The translations under genes were made by a program, and so were the position numbers. Positions 35,242 through 44,233 of a stretch of 64,000 nt of DNA are shown piece after piece (position 1 is the first letter of the stretch; every line of letters begins with the position of its first letter). Where the stretch lies: positions 1 through 64,000 of the forward strand of contig NZ_JAMXMB010000033.1 in NCBI RefSeq assembly GCF_024055635.1, read 5' to 3'. This DNA is from Microbacterium yannicii. GTDB lineage: Bacteria > Actinomycetota > Actinomycetes > Actinomycetales > Microbacteriaceae. Below the pieces are notes generated by a model. It ran no database searches. It was not told the origin of the DNA and was given only the letters and a program-made list of their open reading frames with translations.

Positions 35242-36192
35242 TCAGCCGAGCCTGCCGAACGTGGTGTCGATGTCGGCCATCTCCATCGCCGCGGTGGCTT
35301 CGATGAGCGCGATCAGCTCCGGGTCGGCGCCGGGAGAGAACTCCTCGGGTCGCTCCGGGGCGATCTCGATCGGCACGCCCTCGGGGGCTTGCTCGGTGGC
35401 GTCGAGCTGCGTGCCGTCGTCCGAGGGTGACAGTCCCTGGAAGATCTTCCCCGCCTCGGACTGGTCGCCGAGGTCGAAGGAGTACTGCTTGCTCTGCAGG
35501 CCCAGGTCGAGCAGCCGCTTCACCTCGGGGAACCGCTCCGCGTTGGTCTTGGGGATCGGAAGCGCGGTCCTCCACTTGACGCCGAGCGTCTCGAGCGCCC
35601 GGGCGTAGGCGTTCTCATGCGCCTGGTCCCGCACGATCAGGTACGAGATCGTCGATCGGGCCGTCTTGTTGTCGGTCATCTCGTACAGGCGGCACTTCTG
35701 GAGGCGACCGGTGGATTCGAGCATGAGGTTGTAGAGCAGATCGAGGACCAGGTTTCCGGAGTTGTAGACGTAGCTGCCGCTCCACGGGTTTCCGGCCGCG
35801 TCGACCGGCAGCGCACCTTGGGCGCCGACCAGATAGTGATGGATGTTGCTGTGGTCCAGTGCGATGTTCAGCGGAGTCGCTCCCCCCGCTCCAGGGAGGT
35901 CGACCGGGTCGGCGGGCTTGCCCTGGTACGCGGGGGATCCGTCGAGCAGACGCGCGATCGTGGTGCCGATCAGCTCCACGTGACTGATCTCCTCCGTCCC
36001 GATGCCCTGCAGGAGGTCCTTGTAGGGCTTCGCGTTGGCGCCGCGGAAGTTGATGCTCTGGAACAGGTACTGCATCATCGTGCGCATCTCGCCGAACTGG
36101 CCGCCCAGCCCTTCCTGCAGGGCGTTGGCGGCGGCGGGATCGGGCTCGTCCTGTTCGATGGGGTTGATCAGGTTCTGCAGGTGGAAATACAT
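35242..36192 (-). CDS. Manganese catalase
   Basis: A 316-residue di-manganese catalase that converts hydrogen peroxide to water and oxygen in the cytoplasm. The four-helix bundle carries the ligand residues Glu35 (GGQFGEMRTMMQYLF), Glu68 with His71 (IGTEEISHVELIG) and the second Glu/His pair in RDQAHENAY. The length and the acidic C-terminus fit the family. ATG 36192 has AGGAG just upstream; the frame extends to 36267 but the family N-terminus is MYFHLQNLIN. Monocistronic, divergent from purA. Confidence 0.94.
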   Translation of the reverse strand: MYFHLQNLINPIEQDEPDPAAANALQEGLGGQFGEMRTMMQYLFQSINFRGANAKPYKDLLQGIGTEEISHVELIGTTIARLLDGSPAYQGKPADPVDLPGAGGATPLNIALDHSNIHHYLVGAQGALPVDAAGNPWSGSYVYNSGNLVLDLLYNLMLESTGRLQKCRLYEMTDNKTARSTISYLIVRDQAHENAYARALETLGVKWRTALPIPKTNAERFPEVKRLLDLGLQSKQYSFDLGDQSEAGKIFQGLSPSDDGTQLDATEQAPEGVPIEIAPERPEEFSPGADPELIALIEATAAMEMADIDTTFGRLG

Positions 36193-36353
36193 GGGGTCTC
36201 CTCGATGTCGGCGAATGTACGCAACACCCTCTGGCCGCACGGCCGGGGTCGGCACCGGGATGGACACGACCAGACGCGACGCGTACTATCCGCCGCGGCG
36301 CGGATCCGGTGGCGACCTCACCACCCGCCGAAGGGATGTCCGCGGAGCCCCGA

Positions 36354-36387
36354 TAGGATGGGGTGTAACCGTCCGATAACGGGGGAG
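36354..36387 (+). promoter_or_regulatory. purA promoter and ribosome site
   Basis: A TAGGAT -10 box (36354-36359) and a strong GGGGGAG ribosome site (36381-36387) precede the purA ATG at 36394. No purine riboswitch-like fold is apparent in the 30-base leader. Confidence 0.5.
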
Positions 36388-36393
36388 TAGCCC

Positions 36394-37680
36394 ATGCCAG
36401 GCATCGTGATCGTCGGAGTCCAGTGGGGAGACGAGGGCAAGGGCAAGGCCACCGACCTCCTCGGTGAGCGCACCGACTGGGTGGTCAAGTTCAACGGCGG
36501 CAACAACGCCGGCCACACCGTCGTGATCGGCGACGAGAAGTATGCGCTGCACCTGCTGCCATCCGGCATCCTGTCGCCCGGCGTCAACGCGATCATCGGC
36601 AACGGCGTGGTGGTCGACCTCGAGGTGCTGTTCGCCGAGCTCGAGGCGCTGCACGCGCGCGGCGTCGACACGTCGCACCTGCGGGTCAGCGCCAACGCCC
36701 ACATCATCACGCAGTATCACCGCACGCTCGACAAGGTCACCGAGCGCTTCCTCGGCAAGCGTCAGATCGGCACGACCGGCCGAGGCATCGGCCCCGCGTA
36801 CGCGGACAAGATCAACCGCGTCGGCATCCGCGTCCAGGACATCTTCGACGAGAACATCCTGCGCCAGAAGGTCGAGGGGGCGCTCGACCAGAAGAACCAC
36901 CTGCTGGTGAAGATCTTCAACCGCCGCGCGATCACCGTCGACGAGATCGTCGAGGACCTGCTGTCGTACGCCGAGCGGCTGCGGCCGATGGTGGCCGACA
37001 CCGGCCTGCTGCTGAACGACGCGCTCGACGCCGGCGACGTCGTCGTGTTCGAGGGCGGCCAGGCCACGATGCTCGACGTCGACCACGGCACGTACCCGTT
37101 CGTGACGTCGTCGTCGGCGACGGCCGGCGGCGCGGCGACCGGCTCAGGGGTCGGCCCCAACCGCCTGGATCGCATCGTGGGCATCGTGAAGGCGTACACG
37201 ACGCGCGTCGGCGCCGGGCCCTTCCCGACCGAGCTCTTCGACGAGAACGGCGACTTCCTGCGCTCGCGCGGTTTCGAGTTCGGCACCACGACCGGTCGTC
37301 CGCGCCGTGTGGGCTGGTACGACGCCCCGATCACGCGGTATGCGACCCGGGTCAACGGCATCACCGATCTCGTGCTCACCAAGCTCGACATCCTCACCGG
37401 CCTCGACCAGATCCCGGTATGCGTCGCCTACGACATCGACGGTGAGCGCTTCGACGAGATCCCGGTGAACCAGTCGGACTTCCACCACGCGAAGCCGATC
37501 CTCGAGTACTTCCCCGGATGGAAGGACGACATCTCCCGTGCCCGCACCTTCGAGGATCTCCCCCTCGAGGCGCGGGAGTACGTGCTGGCGCTCGAGGCGA
37601 TGAGCGGCACCCGCATCTCGGTGATCGGCGTCGGCGCCTCGCGCGACGCGGTCATCGTGCGCCACGACCTCGTCGACTGA
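36394..37680 (+). CDS. purA: Adenylosuccinate synthetase
   Basis: A 428-residue enzyme making adenylosuccinate from IMP and aspartate with GTP, the first committed step to AMP. The GTP-binding loop GDEGKGK is at residues 12-18. The His of NNAGHTV, the IMP-binding [13 protein letters not shown] and the base-specificity segment [15 protein letters not shown] are all intact. Length is standard. It stands alone, apart from purL further right in the window. Confidence 0.98.
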   Translation: MPGIVIVGVQWGDEGKGKATDLLGERTDWVVKFNGGNNAGHTVVIGDEKYALHLLPSGILSPGVNAIIGNGVVVDLEVLFAELEALHARGVDTSHLRVSANAHIITQYHRTLDKVTERFLGKRQIGTTGRGIGPAYADKINRVGIRVQDIFDENILRQKVEGALDQKNHLLVKIFNRRAITVDEIVEDLLSYAERLRPMVADTGLLLNDALDAGDVVVFEGGQATMLDVDHGTYPFVTSSSATAGGAATGSGVGPNRLDRIVGIVKAYTTRVGAGPFPTELFDENGDFLRSRGFEFGTTTGRPRRVGWYDAPITRYATRVNGITDLVLTKLDILTGLDQIPVCVAYDIDGERFDEIPVNQSDFHHAKPILEYFPGWKDDISRARTFEDLPLEAREYVLALEAMSGTRISVIGVGASRDAVIVRHDLVD

Positions 37681-37696
37681 GCCGGCGCCGTCCGAC

Positions 37697-38908
37697 ATGA
37701 GGTTCCTGCTGGGCGGGTACACCGCCGACATGGACGGCCGTGCAAGCGGGATCGGGATGCTGCTCGCCGGCGCCCCTGACGAGACCTCAGCGGGTGGCGC
37801 GCTCGCGTTCGCGGGTGATGTCGCCACCGCCGACTCGCCGTCGTGGCTGGCGCCGCACCCCGGCTCGGGGAGCGGCGACCGTTCCCTGAGCCTGTCGAGG
37901 GGCGATGTCGTCTATGCGGCGCTCGAGAAGCGGCAGCAGGTGCAGGCGTTCCGCCGCACCGGCGAGACGACGTTCGTCCCGTTCGGCGCGCCGGTCGCCG
38001 CCGGCGAGGCGGTGTGTCACGTGGCGGTCGCGCCCGACGCCCGCTCTCTCATCGCGAGCTGCTGGGGCGACGGTCGCGTGGTCCGGATGGAACTGGATGC
38101 CGCGGGCCGGCCTTCCGCGCCGGTCACGGCCCCTGCGGCGGTCGACCCCTACGGCCCCGACGCCGCCGACGCTCCGGCTTTGGCCGGCGACATCGACCTC
38201 GTCGCCGCAGCCCGCGCCCTGCGGGAGGCCGCGGGTGACGAGTACGCGCACCTCGTGCCCGACCACGACCGTGCCGAAGAGGCGAAGGACGACACCGACG
38301 AAGGCGAAGCCCGTCCGTCGCGGGCGCATCAAGCGGTCTTCCTGCCCGGCGGCCCCATCGCGACCACCGATCTCGGCTTCGACGTCGTCCGGTTCTGGCG
38401 CGATGGCGACCGCGGTCTGCGCCCGGTGCAGCAGGTCACGCTGCCGAAGGGCAGCGGGCCTCGGCATATGGTGTGGCATCCGAGCGGTCATCTCTACGTC
38501 ATCACCGAGCTCTCGTGCGAGCTGTTCGTGCTGGCACCGTCGGCCGACGGCATCTGGCGACTGGTCGGCGGCACGCCGCTCGGCGCCGGCACGCTTCCGG
38601 GTGACAGCGCTGCCGAGCTGGCGCTCTCCCGCGACGGCGAGTTCGTCTACGCGGGCGTGCGCGGCAGCAACACCCTCGCGACGCTTCGCGTCCGCGGTGC
38701 GGGCGATGTGGTGGCTCCGGTCGCCCTCGTCGACGCCGGCGTCGACTGGCCGCGGCACCACGTCGTGGTCCGCGACATCCTGTTCGTCGCCGGTCAGCTG
38801 TCGGACGAGGTCGCCTCGCTGACCCTCGACCTGCGCACCGGCGTACCCGGACGCGTTCGGCATCGCGCCGACGCACCCTCGCCCACGTTGCTCCTGCCGA
38901 TCCGCTGA
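37697..38908 (+). CDS. Beta-propeller lactonase family protein (6-phosphogluconolactonase-like)
   Basis: A 403-residue protein of the YbhE/Pgl-type seven-bladed propeller lactonase family. It has FLLGGYTADMDG at the start, VYAALEKRQQVQAFR, GSGPRHMVWHPSGHLYVITELS and VYAGVRGSNTLATLRV, typical blade motifs. It may hydrolyse 6-phosphogluconolactone or another sugar lactone. Residues 60-69 (GDRSLSLSRG) come from an inserted repeat B copy between two blade strands; the rest of the blade seems intact. It begins 16 bases after purA and could be co-transcribed. Confidence 0.88.
   Translation: MRFLLGGYTADMDGRASGIGMLLAGAPDETSAGGALAFAGDVATADSPSWLAPHPGSGSGDRSLSLSRGDVVYAALEKRQQVQAFRRTGETTFVPFGAPVAAGEAVCHVAVAPDARSLIASCWGDGRVVRMELDAAGRPSAPVTAPAAVDPYGPDAADAPALAGDIDLVAAARALREAAGDEYAHLVPDHDRAEEAKDDTDEGEARPSRAHQAVFLPGGPIATTDLGFDVVRFWRDGDRGLRPVQQVTLPKGSGPRHMVWHPSGHLYVITELSCELFVLAPSADGIWRLVGGTPLGAGTLPGDSAAELALSRDGEFVYAGVRGSNTLATLRVRGAGDVVAPVALVDAGVDWPRHHVVVRDILFVAGQLSDEVASLTLDLRTGVPGRVRHRADAPSPTLLLPIR
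37875..37904 (+). repeat. Interspersed repeat B inside the lactonase gene
   Basis: GCGACCGTTCCCTGAGCCTG followed by TCGAGGGGCG is repeat B in the opposite orientation to the mnh copies. It is read in frame as GDRSLSLSRG inside the lactonase. Confidence 0.8.
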
Positions 38909-38947
38909 CGTCGGCCGGCGGGTGGACCACTGACCCGGCATCCGTTC

Positions 38948-40057
38948 TCACACCATCGACACGGATGCCGCGGCCCGCGGCGCCGTCTCGAACATCTGCG
39001 CCACGACGTAGCCGGCATCCCGGCCCATGCCCATGAGCGTCGGCGAGGCGACCGAATACTGGAACGGCAGCCCCACGAACGCGAGGCCCGCAACCTGGCT
39101 CGCCATGCCGCGGCGGTGGTCGACCGCGCCGTCGGCGCCGAACGCTGCGGGGATGTCGATCCACCGCAGGTCGGGAAGTGATCCGGTGCTCCAGACCACG
39201 GTGGCGGCATCCAGTCGTTCGCCGTCCTCGAGCACCGGACGGCCTTCCGCATCGACGCCCTCGACCCGCCCGACCTGACGCACGCCGGCCTTTGCGAGGT
39301 CGGCGACGTGGTTGCGCACCAGGTTCACTCCGTGGCCGCGATGCTCGGCCGCGAACCGACGCCCCCGCTCGGTGTCGAGGGTCAGGCCGCGCAGGCGGCG
39401 GATGAAGATGCTGCTGACGAGATTGCCGACGGGGGTGTCGATGCGGCCCGGCACCTGACCCGGGTGACGGCCGGCGAGCGTGGTCGCGTGACCGGATGCC
39501 GCGGACTCGAGGGCGATGTCGGTGCCGGAGTTCGCGGCCCCGACGACGAGCACCGGCCCGGGCACGAGGTCCTCGGGACCGCGATAGTCCAGTGAGTGAA
39601 GCTGCCGGATCGCGGGATCGAGCTCGCTCGCGAAGGTCGGCGTGATCGGCCGGTGGTGTGCTCCCGCGGCCACGACGACGTGCGCGGCGACGATCTCGTC
39701 GCCGGTCGACAGTTGCAGCCGGAAGCGCCCATCGGGCTCGAGCGACAGCCGGTCGACGCGGGTCGCCAGGCGCAGGGGTGCGCCGATCGCCGTCGCGCAG
39801 CGCTCGAGGTAATCGGCGAAGCCCGGCCCGGTGGGGTAGTCGAAGAAGCCGATGCCGAGCCGCACGCCCGGCAGCTCGGCCCACCGCCGAGGTGTGAACA
39901 GTCGCAGCGAGCGGTAACGCTCGCGCCAGGTGTCGCCGACGCGGGGATGCGCGTCGATGATCTCGAACTCCACGCCGCGCGCCGCGAGCAGGCGGGCGGC
40001 GTGAAGACCCGCTGCCCCTGCCCCGATGACGACCGTGTCGAGTGCTGTCGTGTCCAT
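38948..40057 (-). CDS. Flavin-containing NAD(P)-binding monooxygenase/oxidoreductase
   Basis: A 369-residue flavoprotein of the FMO/CzcO-like group. The FAD Rossmann motif VVIGAGAAGLHAARLL is at residues 9-24 and a second, NADPH-type motif VLVVGAANSGTDIALE lies mid-protein. WSTGSLPDLRWI corresponds to the ATG-containing FAD-binding region of the family. Typical substrates are nucleophilic N or S compounds or ketones. AGGAGG precedes the ATG at 40057. It is followed upstream, on the same strand, by a LuxR regulator gene that could control it. Confidence 0.9.
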   Translation of the reverse strand: MDTTALDTVVIGAGAAGLHAARLLAARGVEFEIIDAHPRVGDTWRERYRSLRLFTPRRWAELPGVRLGIGFFDYPTGPGFADYLERCATAIGAPLRLATRVDRLSLEPDGRFRLQLSTGDEIVAAHVVVAAGAHHRPITPTFASELDPAIRQLHSLDYRGPEDLVPGPVLVVGAANSGTDIALESAASGHATTLAGRHPGQVPGRIDTPVGNLVSSIFIRRLRGLTLDTERGRRFAAEHRGHGVNLVRNHVADLAKAGVRQVGRVEGVDAEGRPVLEDGERLDAATVVWSTGSLPDLRWIDIPAAFGADGAVDHRRGMASQVAGLAFVGLPFQYSVASPTLMGMGRDAGYVVAQMFETAPRAAASVSMV

Positions 40058-40156
40058 GGTGACCTCCTGCCTTCACGGTAGGAGCGCGCCCCTCGGCCGG
40101 CATCGGCAGAAATGACCAATTGCACCGCCGGGGATCGCCCCGCGACGCCGGATCTC

Positions 40157-41761
40157 TCAGCCGGCGGCGACGCCGTGCTCGAACGCGTACGCCGTCGCCG
40201 CGGAGCGGCTGGGCACGCCCAGCTTGGCCAGGATGCTGCCCACGTGCCGCGCGACGGTGCGCTCGCTGAGGAAGAGGTGCTCGGCGATGCGCCGGTTCGA
40301 CCACCCGCGGGAGACGAGCACGAGCACCTCGCGCTCCCGCCGGCTGAGCCCCGGGTCGGCGACGGCAGCCGTGGCCGCAACAGCCCGCTCGAGCCGGGCC
40401 AGATCGGGGATCGCACCGAGCCCCTCCAGCACCCCGCGTGCCGCGTCGAACTCCAGTTCAGCCCCGTCGGCGTCGCCGATGTCGCGGATGGCCGTCGCGA
40501 TCGAGATCCTCGTGAGCGCCGCGTCGTACGGCGCATCCAGGCGCCGCCACGCCGCCCAGGCCGTCCGCAGCGCCGTGAGAGCGTCCGCGGGGCGTCCGTC
40601 GGCGAGTGCCACCTCGCCGTGGGCTCGGGCAGAGAGCGCTCGCAGATACAACGTGTCGAACGACGCGGCGCACGCCGCGAGCTCGTGCGCCGCGGCATCC
40701 GCCTCGGCGACGCGGCCGCGGTCCAGCGCGACGCGCGTCGCGGCCGCCAGCACCTCGGCCCGCACCGCCGGTTGCACAGCCGTCGCTCGCGCAGCCTGGA
40801 GCCCGGCCCAGGCTGAGGAGAGATCGCCCGCGTCGCGGTGCAGCAGTGCGAGCGTGGGCTGTACTTCGCGCCCGAGCGCGGCGGCGCGACGCAGCGCATC
40901 ATGGGCGGCGGCGGGGCGTCCGGCCACACGATGCAGATCCGCGGCGCGGTACCAGGCGTTCGCCAGCGTCTCGGTGCGCTTCTCGGTCGCGCAGACCAGC
41001 TCGGCGGCGGCGGTCGCGGCCTCCCACTCGCCCCCCAGCTGCAGCACGCTCGCCCGGTGCAGCGTGCACTCGCCGCGGAACGGCTCGAGGCCCCGCTGCG
41101 CGTCGCACCAGTCACCGAGTTCGCGGGTCCACACCCGGGCCCGCTCGACGTCACCGCGGCCGAGAAGGCTGGCGATCACCGCACAGTACGCCGGTCCCGC
41201 GGCGCGATCGCTCACCCGCCCGTCGGCGATGAGCAGCATGACGCGGTCGAGCTCCGCGAACGCCTCCTCGACGCGACCGACGGCGAGGAGAGCGCGACCC
41301 CGGCCCATCGTGGCGAGGGCCAGCGCGTCGGCGTCGGCCGCGGCATCCGCTCGCTCGATCGCGGTGCGGAAGAGCGGGACGGATGCCTCAGCGTCGCCCC
41401 GCGCGAACGCTCCGGCCGCGACGCAGAGGGCACGGGCCGCGTCGGTGGCCGGCGTGGCGTCGGCGCGCTCGCACAGCTCCATCAGCCGGCCCATCCACGC
41501 GCCGCCCCGCACCGCATCGCCGTGCTCGCTCAGCGTGAAGCCCAGCCAGAAGACGCAGCGCACGGCCGAGGCCAGATCGCCGTCGTCGAGGTAGCGCAGG
41601 TGCGCCCGCTCCCACGCCCGCACCGAGACGTCGTCGCGCCCGACGAACCAGGCCGCCTGGCCGAGCTCGTCGAGCTCGTCGCCGCCGAGAGCGGCCTCGT
41701 GGGCGGCGAGCTGTTCGAACCGGCCCGTCCAATCGACGACGCCGGCGTCGCGGAGCGCCAT
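40157..41761 (-). CDS. LuxR family regulator with TPR-like helical repeats
   Basis: A 534-residue regulator. The C-terminal GerE-type helix-turn-helix (LSRREREVLVLVSRGWSNRR and LSERTVARHVGSILAKLGV) is at about residues 470-525. The large N-terminal part is a run of helix-rich Ala/Arg segments resembling TPR repeats. No P-loop is present, so it lacks the ATPase of MalT-type (LAL) regulators. The start ATG 41761 is chosen because the frame upstream runs antisense through the AI-2E gene. It lies 99 bases upstream of the monooxygenase gene on the same strand. Confidence 0.85.
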   Translation of the reverse strand: MALRDAGVVDWTGRFEQLAAHEAALGGDELDELGQAAWFVGRDDVSVRAWERAHLRYLDDGDLASAVRCVFWLGFTLSEHGDAVRGGAWMGRLMELCERADATPATDAARALCVAAGAFARGDAEASVPLFRTAIERADAAADADALALATMGRGRALLAVGRVEEAFAELDRVMLLIADGRVSDRAAGPAYCAVIASLLGRGDVERARVWTRELGDWCDAQRGLEPFRGECTLHRASVLQLGGEWEAATAAAELVCATEKRTETLANAWYRAADLHRVAGRPAAAHDALRRAAALGREVQPTLALLHRDAGDLSSAWAGLQAARATAVQPAVRAEVLAAATRVALDRGRVAEADAAAHELAACAASFDTLYLRALSARAHGEVALADGRPADALTALRTAWAAWRRLDAPYDAALTRISIATAIRDIGDADGAELEFDAARGVLEGLGAIPDLARLERAVAATAAVADPGLSRREREVLVLVSRGWSNRRIAEHLFLSERTVARHVGSILAKLGVPSRSAATAYAFEHGVAAG

Positions 41762-41781
41762 GCGCACAGTATGGGCGCGAC

Positions 41782-41800
41782 CCGCCGCTTCGACAAGGCG
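41782..41800. repeat. Truncated remnant of repeat B
   Basis: CCGCCGCTTCGACAAGGCG keeps only the GCTTCGACAAG core of repeat B. It lies in the short gap between the LuxR and AI-2E genes. Confidence 0.4.
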
Positions 41801-41801
41801 C

Positions 41802-41833
41802 CTCTGTGGCCCGGCGGTCGCCGGGCCACAGAG
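41802..41833. terminator. Strong 15-base-arm terminator hairpin
   Basis: CTCTGTGGCCCGGCG (41802-41816), GT, CGCCGGGCCACAGAG (41819-41833): perfect 15-base arms, three bases beyond the AI-2E transporter stop on the minus strand. There is no T-run. Confidence 0.8.
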
Positions 41834-41835
41834 TG

Positions 41836-43038
41836 TCAGACCTTGGCGTCCTGCTTCTTGAAGAACACCTGTTTGATGATCAGCAGGATCGACGCCGTCA
41901 CCGGGATCGCGACGAGCGCGCCGATGAAGCCGAGCAGGGTGCCACCGATGAGCGCACCGATGACCACGAGCGAGCCGGGGATCTCGATGGCCTTGTTCAT
42001 GACCTTCGGCGTGAGCACGTAGGCCTCGATCTGGATGTAGATCAAGTAGCAGATGGCGAAGATCAATGCCGCGATCGGGCTCGTGAAGAGGGCGATGACG
42101 GTCGCGACGATCCAGTACAGCACCGGTCCGATCAGGGGGATGATCGTGATCGAGAAGGCGAGCACGCCCATCAGCAGCGGATACGGGAGGCCCAGCACCA
42201 AGTGCAGGAGGGTCGCGACGACGGAGTTGAAGAACGCCAAGATGACCATTCCCATGAGGTATCCGCCGACGGAGTCCGTGATCTGGTCGGTCATGGCCCG
42301 CACGCCCGGGCGCCGGCGTGCCGGCGCGAACTGCATGAGCGAGTTCTTGATCCCGGGCAGTGAGGCGACGAAGTACAGGGTCAGGACGACGACGATCAGT
42401 CCACCCGAGATCGCGGTGGCGATGCCGGCGCCGACCTTCAGCAGACCGCCGGAGATCGCCGCGATGTTCGCCGGGTCGATGATCCACTTCTCGGCGTCGG
42501 TCACCAGTGAGTTCAGCCCGGTTCCGAAGATCCCCTCGAGCCACTTGAAGAAGTCGGACTTCTGGAAGTTGTCGATGGTGTCGGGGATGCCCGTGACGAA
42601 CTGGCCGATCTGGGCGACCAGGGTCGGCACGACGAGAAACATGAGACCGACGCCGAGGATGGCGCCGGTCAGGAAGATGATGGCGATCGCCCACCCGCGC
42701 TTGACCCCGTGCCTGCCCAGCCACTTGACCACCGGATCCAGACCGAGGGCGGCGAACATCGCCAGTCCGATGTAGACGAGGATGGTCGAGATATTGGTGA
42801 GGGCGATTCCGAGGAGGAGCGCGACCAATCCGCCCAGTGTCAGCAGCAGCCCTGCGGCGAAAGGGTTGTCGATTCTCGCCCAGAAGGGCCGGCCTTGCTG
42901 GTTGTCGGCGAGGGTGAGCGCAGCTGGAGGGTCACTCACGACGATCGCGGCGGCATCCGTGCCCGCTGCGGGTTCGACGGCGAGCGGGTCGGCGGCTTCT
43001 GCGGCGCTCGCGCCGAGCGAGGACGAGGCGTCGGTCAT
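41836..43038 (-). CDS. AI-2E family transporter
   Basis: A 400-residue membrane protein with about eight membrane segments and the family signature regions: WARIDNPFAAGLLLTLGGL at the start, then PLLMGVLAFSITIIPLIGPV and QIEAYVLTPKVMNKAIEI. Members include TqsA (autoinducer-2 export) and UPF0118 Na+/H+ antiporter-like proteins, so either role is possible; export of AI-2 should not be assumed. An acidic N-terminal tail of about 45 residues precedes the first membrane segment. Confidence 0.93.
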   Translation of the reverse strand: MTDASSSLGASAAEAADPLAVEPAAGTDAAAIVVSDPPAALTLADNQQGRPFWARIDNPFAAGLLLTLGGLVALLLGIALTNISTILVYIGLAMFAALGLDPVVKWLGRHGVKRGWAIAIIFLTGAILGVGLMFLVVPTLVAQIGQFVTGIPDTIDNFQKSDFFKWLEGIFGTGLNSLVTDAEKWIIDPANIAAISGGLLKVGAGIATAISGGLIVVVLTLYFVASLPGIKNSLMQFAPARRRPGVRAMTDQITDSVGGYLMGMVILAFFNSVVATLLHLVLGLPYPLLMGVLAFSITIIPLIGPVLYWIVATVIALFTSPIAALIFAICYLIYIQIEAYVLTPKVMNKAIEIPGSLVVIGALIGGTLLGFIGALVAIPVTASILLIIKQVFFKKQDAKV

Positions 43039-43169
43039 GGGTCACACTCTAGAGCCGGGCGGCCGCCCAGACACGGAGGAGTTGCGATTTCATGCGTATC
43101 GCACGACGCCCGTCGACGTCCGGCCTTGCTGCGCCGCTCGGGTATCGTCGAGGGGCGAGGAGGACCGCC

Positions 43170-43463
43170 ATGACCGAGGATCCCACGACGACGCTCACGC
43201 GGCTGCGCAGCAGCATCGACAACATCGACGCCGCGCTGATGTATCTGCTGGCCGAGCGTTTCAAGGCCACGAAGCAGGTCGGTCATCTGAAGGCCGACCA
43301 CGGCATGCCCGCGTCCGACCCGGCCCGCGAGGAACAGCAGGTCACTCGCCTGCGGCGCCTCGCCGAAGAGGCCGACCTCGACCCCGCCTTCGCCGAGAAG
43401 TGGTTCAACTTCGTCGTGGCCGAGGTGATCCGCCACCACACCGAGGCCGCCGACAGCCGCTGA
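43170..43463 (+). CDS. Chorismate mutase, AroQ type
   Basis: A 97-residue AroQ chorismate mutase converting chorismate to prephenate for Phe/Tyr synthesis. The catalytic residues of the E. coli enzyme are all found with a +2 offset: Arg13, Arg30, Lys41, Asp50, Arg53 and Glu54. The position matching Gln88 falls in the VIRHH stretch, so the last contact may differ. The ATG at 43170 is preceded by GAGGAGG; an upstream start at 43092 would add a non-conserved extension. Monocistronic. Confidence 0.93.
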   Translation: MTEDPTTTLTRLRSSIDNIDAALMYLLAERFKATKQVGHLKADHGMPASDPAREEQQVTRLRRLAEEADLDPAFAEKWFNFVVAEVIRHHTEAADSR

Positions 43464-43472
43464 GACGTGAAT

Positions 43473-43525
43473 GACGGATGCCCCGGCCCGGCGTCGCACG
43501 CCGGGCCGAGGCATCCGTCTTTCTT
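43473..43525 (+). terminator. Rho-independent terminator of the chorismate mutase gene
   Basis: GACGGATGCC (43473-43482), then a GGCCCGGCGT stem, a GCGC-type loop and the complementary ACGCCGGGCCGAGGCATCCG strand ending at 43519, followed by TTTCTT (43520-43525). The outer stem is a GGATGCC/GGCATCC pair. It also serves the converging permease gene. Confidence 0.9.
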
Positions 43526-43537
43526 CGTCTGCGTCGG

Positions 43538-44233
43538 TCAGGGAATCGTGCGCCGCAATGTCAGATACGAGATCCCGCTGAGCAGCACGGTGACGAGCAG
43601 CCCCCACACGGCGAAACCGGCCGGCCCCTGCTCGACGATCGTCGTGATCACGTCGGTCCACATCTCGAAGCGGGTGATCGCCCAGACGGCGACGACCAGG
43701 AGCAAGCCGACACCCGACCAGATGAGCGCCACCACCATGGCCCCGGACCGCTTGTAGACGGTCGCCGACCAGAATCCGAGCATGAAGATCAGCAGCGCCA
43801 GGACGAAGTAGAACAGCGCCGCCACGAGCGGGCCGTCCGCGACCACCCAGTCCAGGGCGAAGAAGTACCCGTTGAGTCCCCAGCCGTTCGTCGCCTCCTC
43901 GATCATGCCGCCGACGGCGAAGACGGCGGCCAGCAGCACGGCGCACATCACCGCGGCGAGCATCGTGCCGAGGAAGAACTCCCTGCGGGTCACACTCATC
44001 GCCTGCGAGAACGGGAACGTCAGCGTCAGCGACGAGATCCCCACGAAGAGCAGCACCCACAGCGGCGCCTGCGAGCCGCCGCCGTAGAACGGGCCGGGAA
44101 GACCCGAGCTGGCGAGGATCGCGTAGATGGCGATCGTGATCGCGAACGAGGCGCCGAGCACGATCAGCGGCACCCAGACGAACGTCTGCTTGTTGATCAA
44201 CTGCATGCGCACGACATTGACGGTGCGGTTCAT
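43538..44233 (-). CDS. ABC transporter permease (YtrA-operon type)
   Basis: A 231-residue membrane protein with six predicted membrane segments and no other domain. It resembles the small ABC-2-like permeases of YtrA/BcrA-type exporters. The ATG at 44233 overlaps the stop of the preceding ATPase gene (ATGA), so the two form one transporter. The transported compound is unknown; related systems respond to cell-wall antibiotics such as bacitracin or ramoplanin. Confidence 0.88.
   Translation of the reverse strand: MNRTVNVVRMQLINKQTFVWVPLIVLGASFAITIAIYAILASSGLPGPFYGGGSQAPLWVLLFVGISSLTLTFPFSQAMSVTRREFFLGTMLAAVMCAVLLAAVFAVGGMIEEATNGWGLNGYFFALDWVVADGPLVAALFYFVLALLIFMLGFWSATVYKRSGAMVVALIWSGVGLLLVVAVWAITRFEMWTDVITTIVEQGPAGFAVWGLLVTVLLSGISYLTLRRTIP

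Noticed and set aside
36193..36393. A purine riboswitch before purA.
   Set aside because: The leader after the -10 box is only about 30 bases and shows no conserved fold.
41762..42724. A long open frame joins the LuxR gene to sequence upstream, giving an apparent 855-residue protein.
   Set aside because: The upstream part lies over the AI-2E gene on the same strand in another frame and shows only GC-rich shadow composition. A strong hairpin at 41802-41833 also separates the genes.
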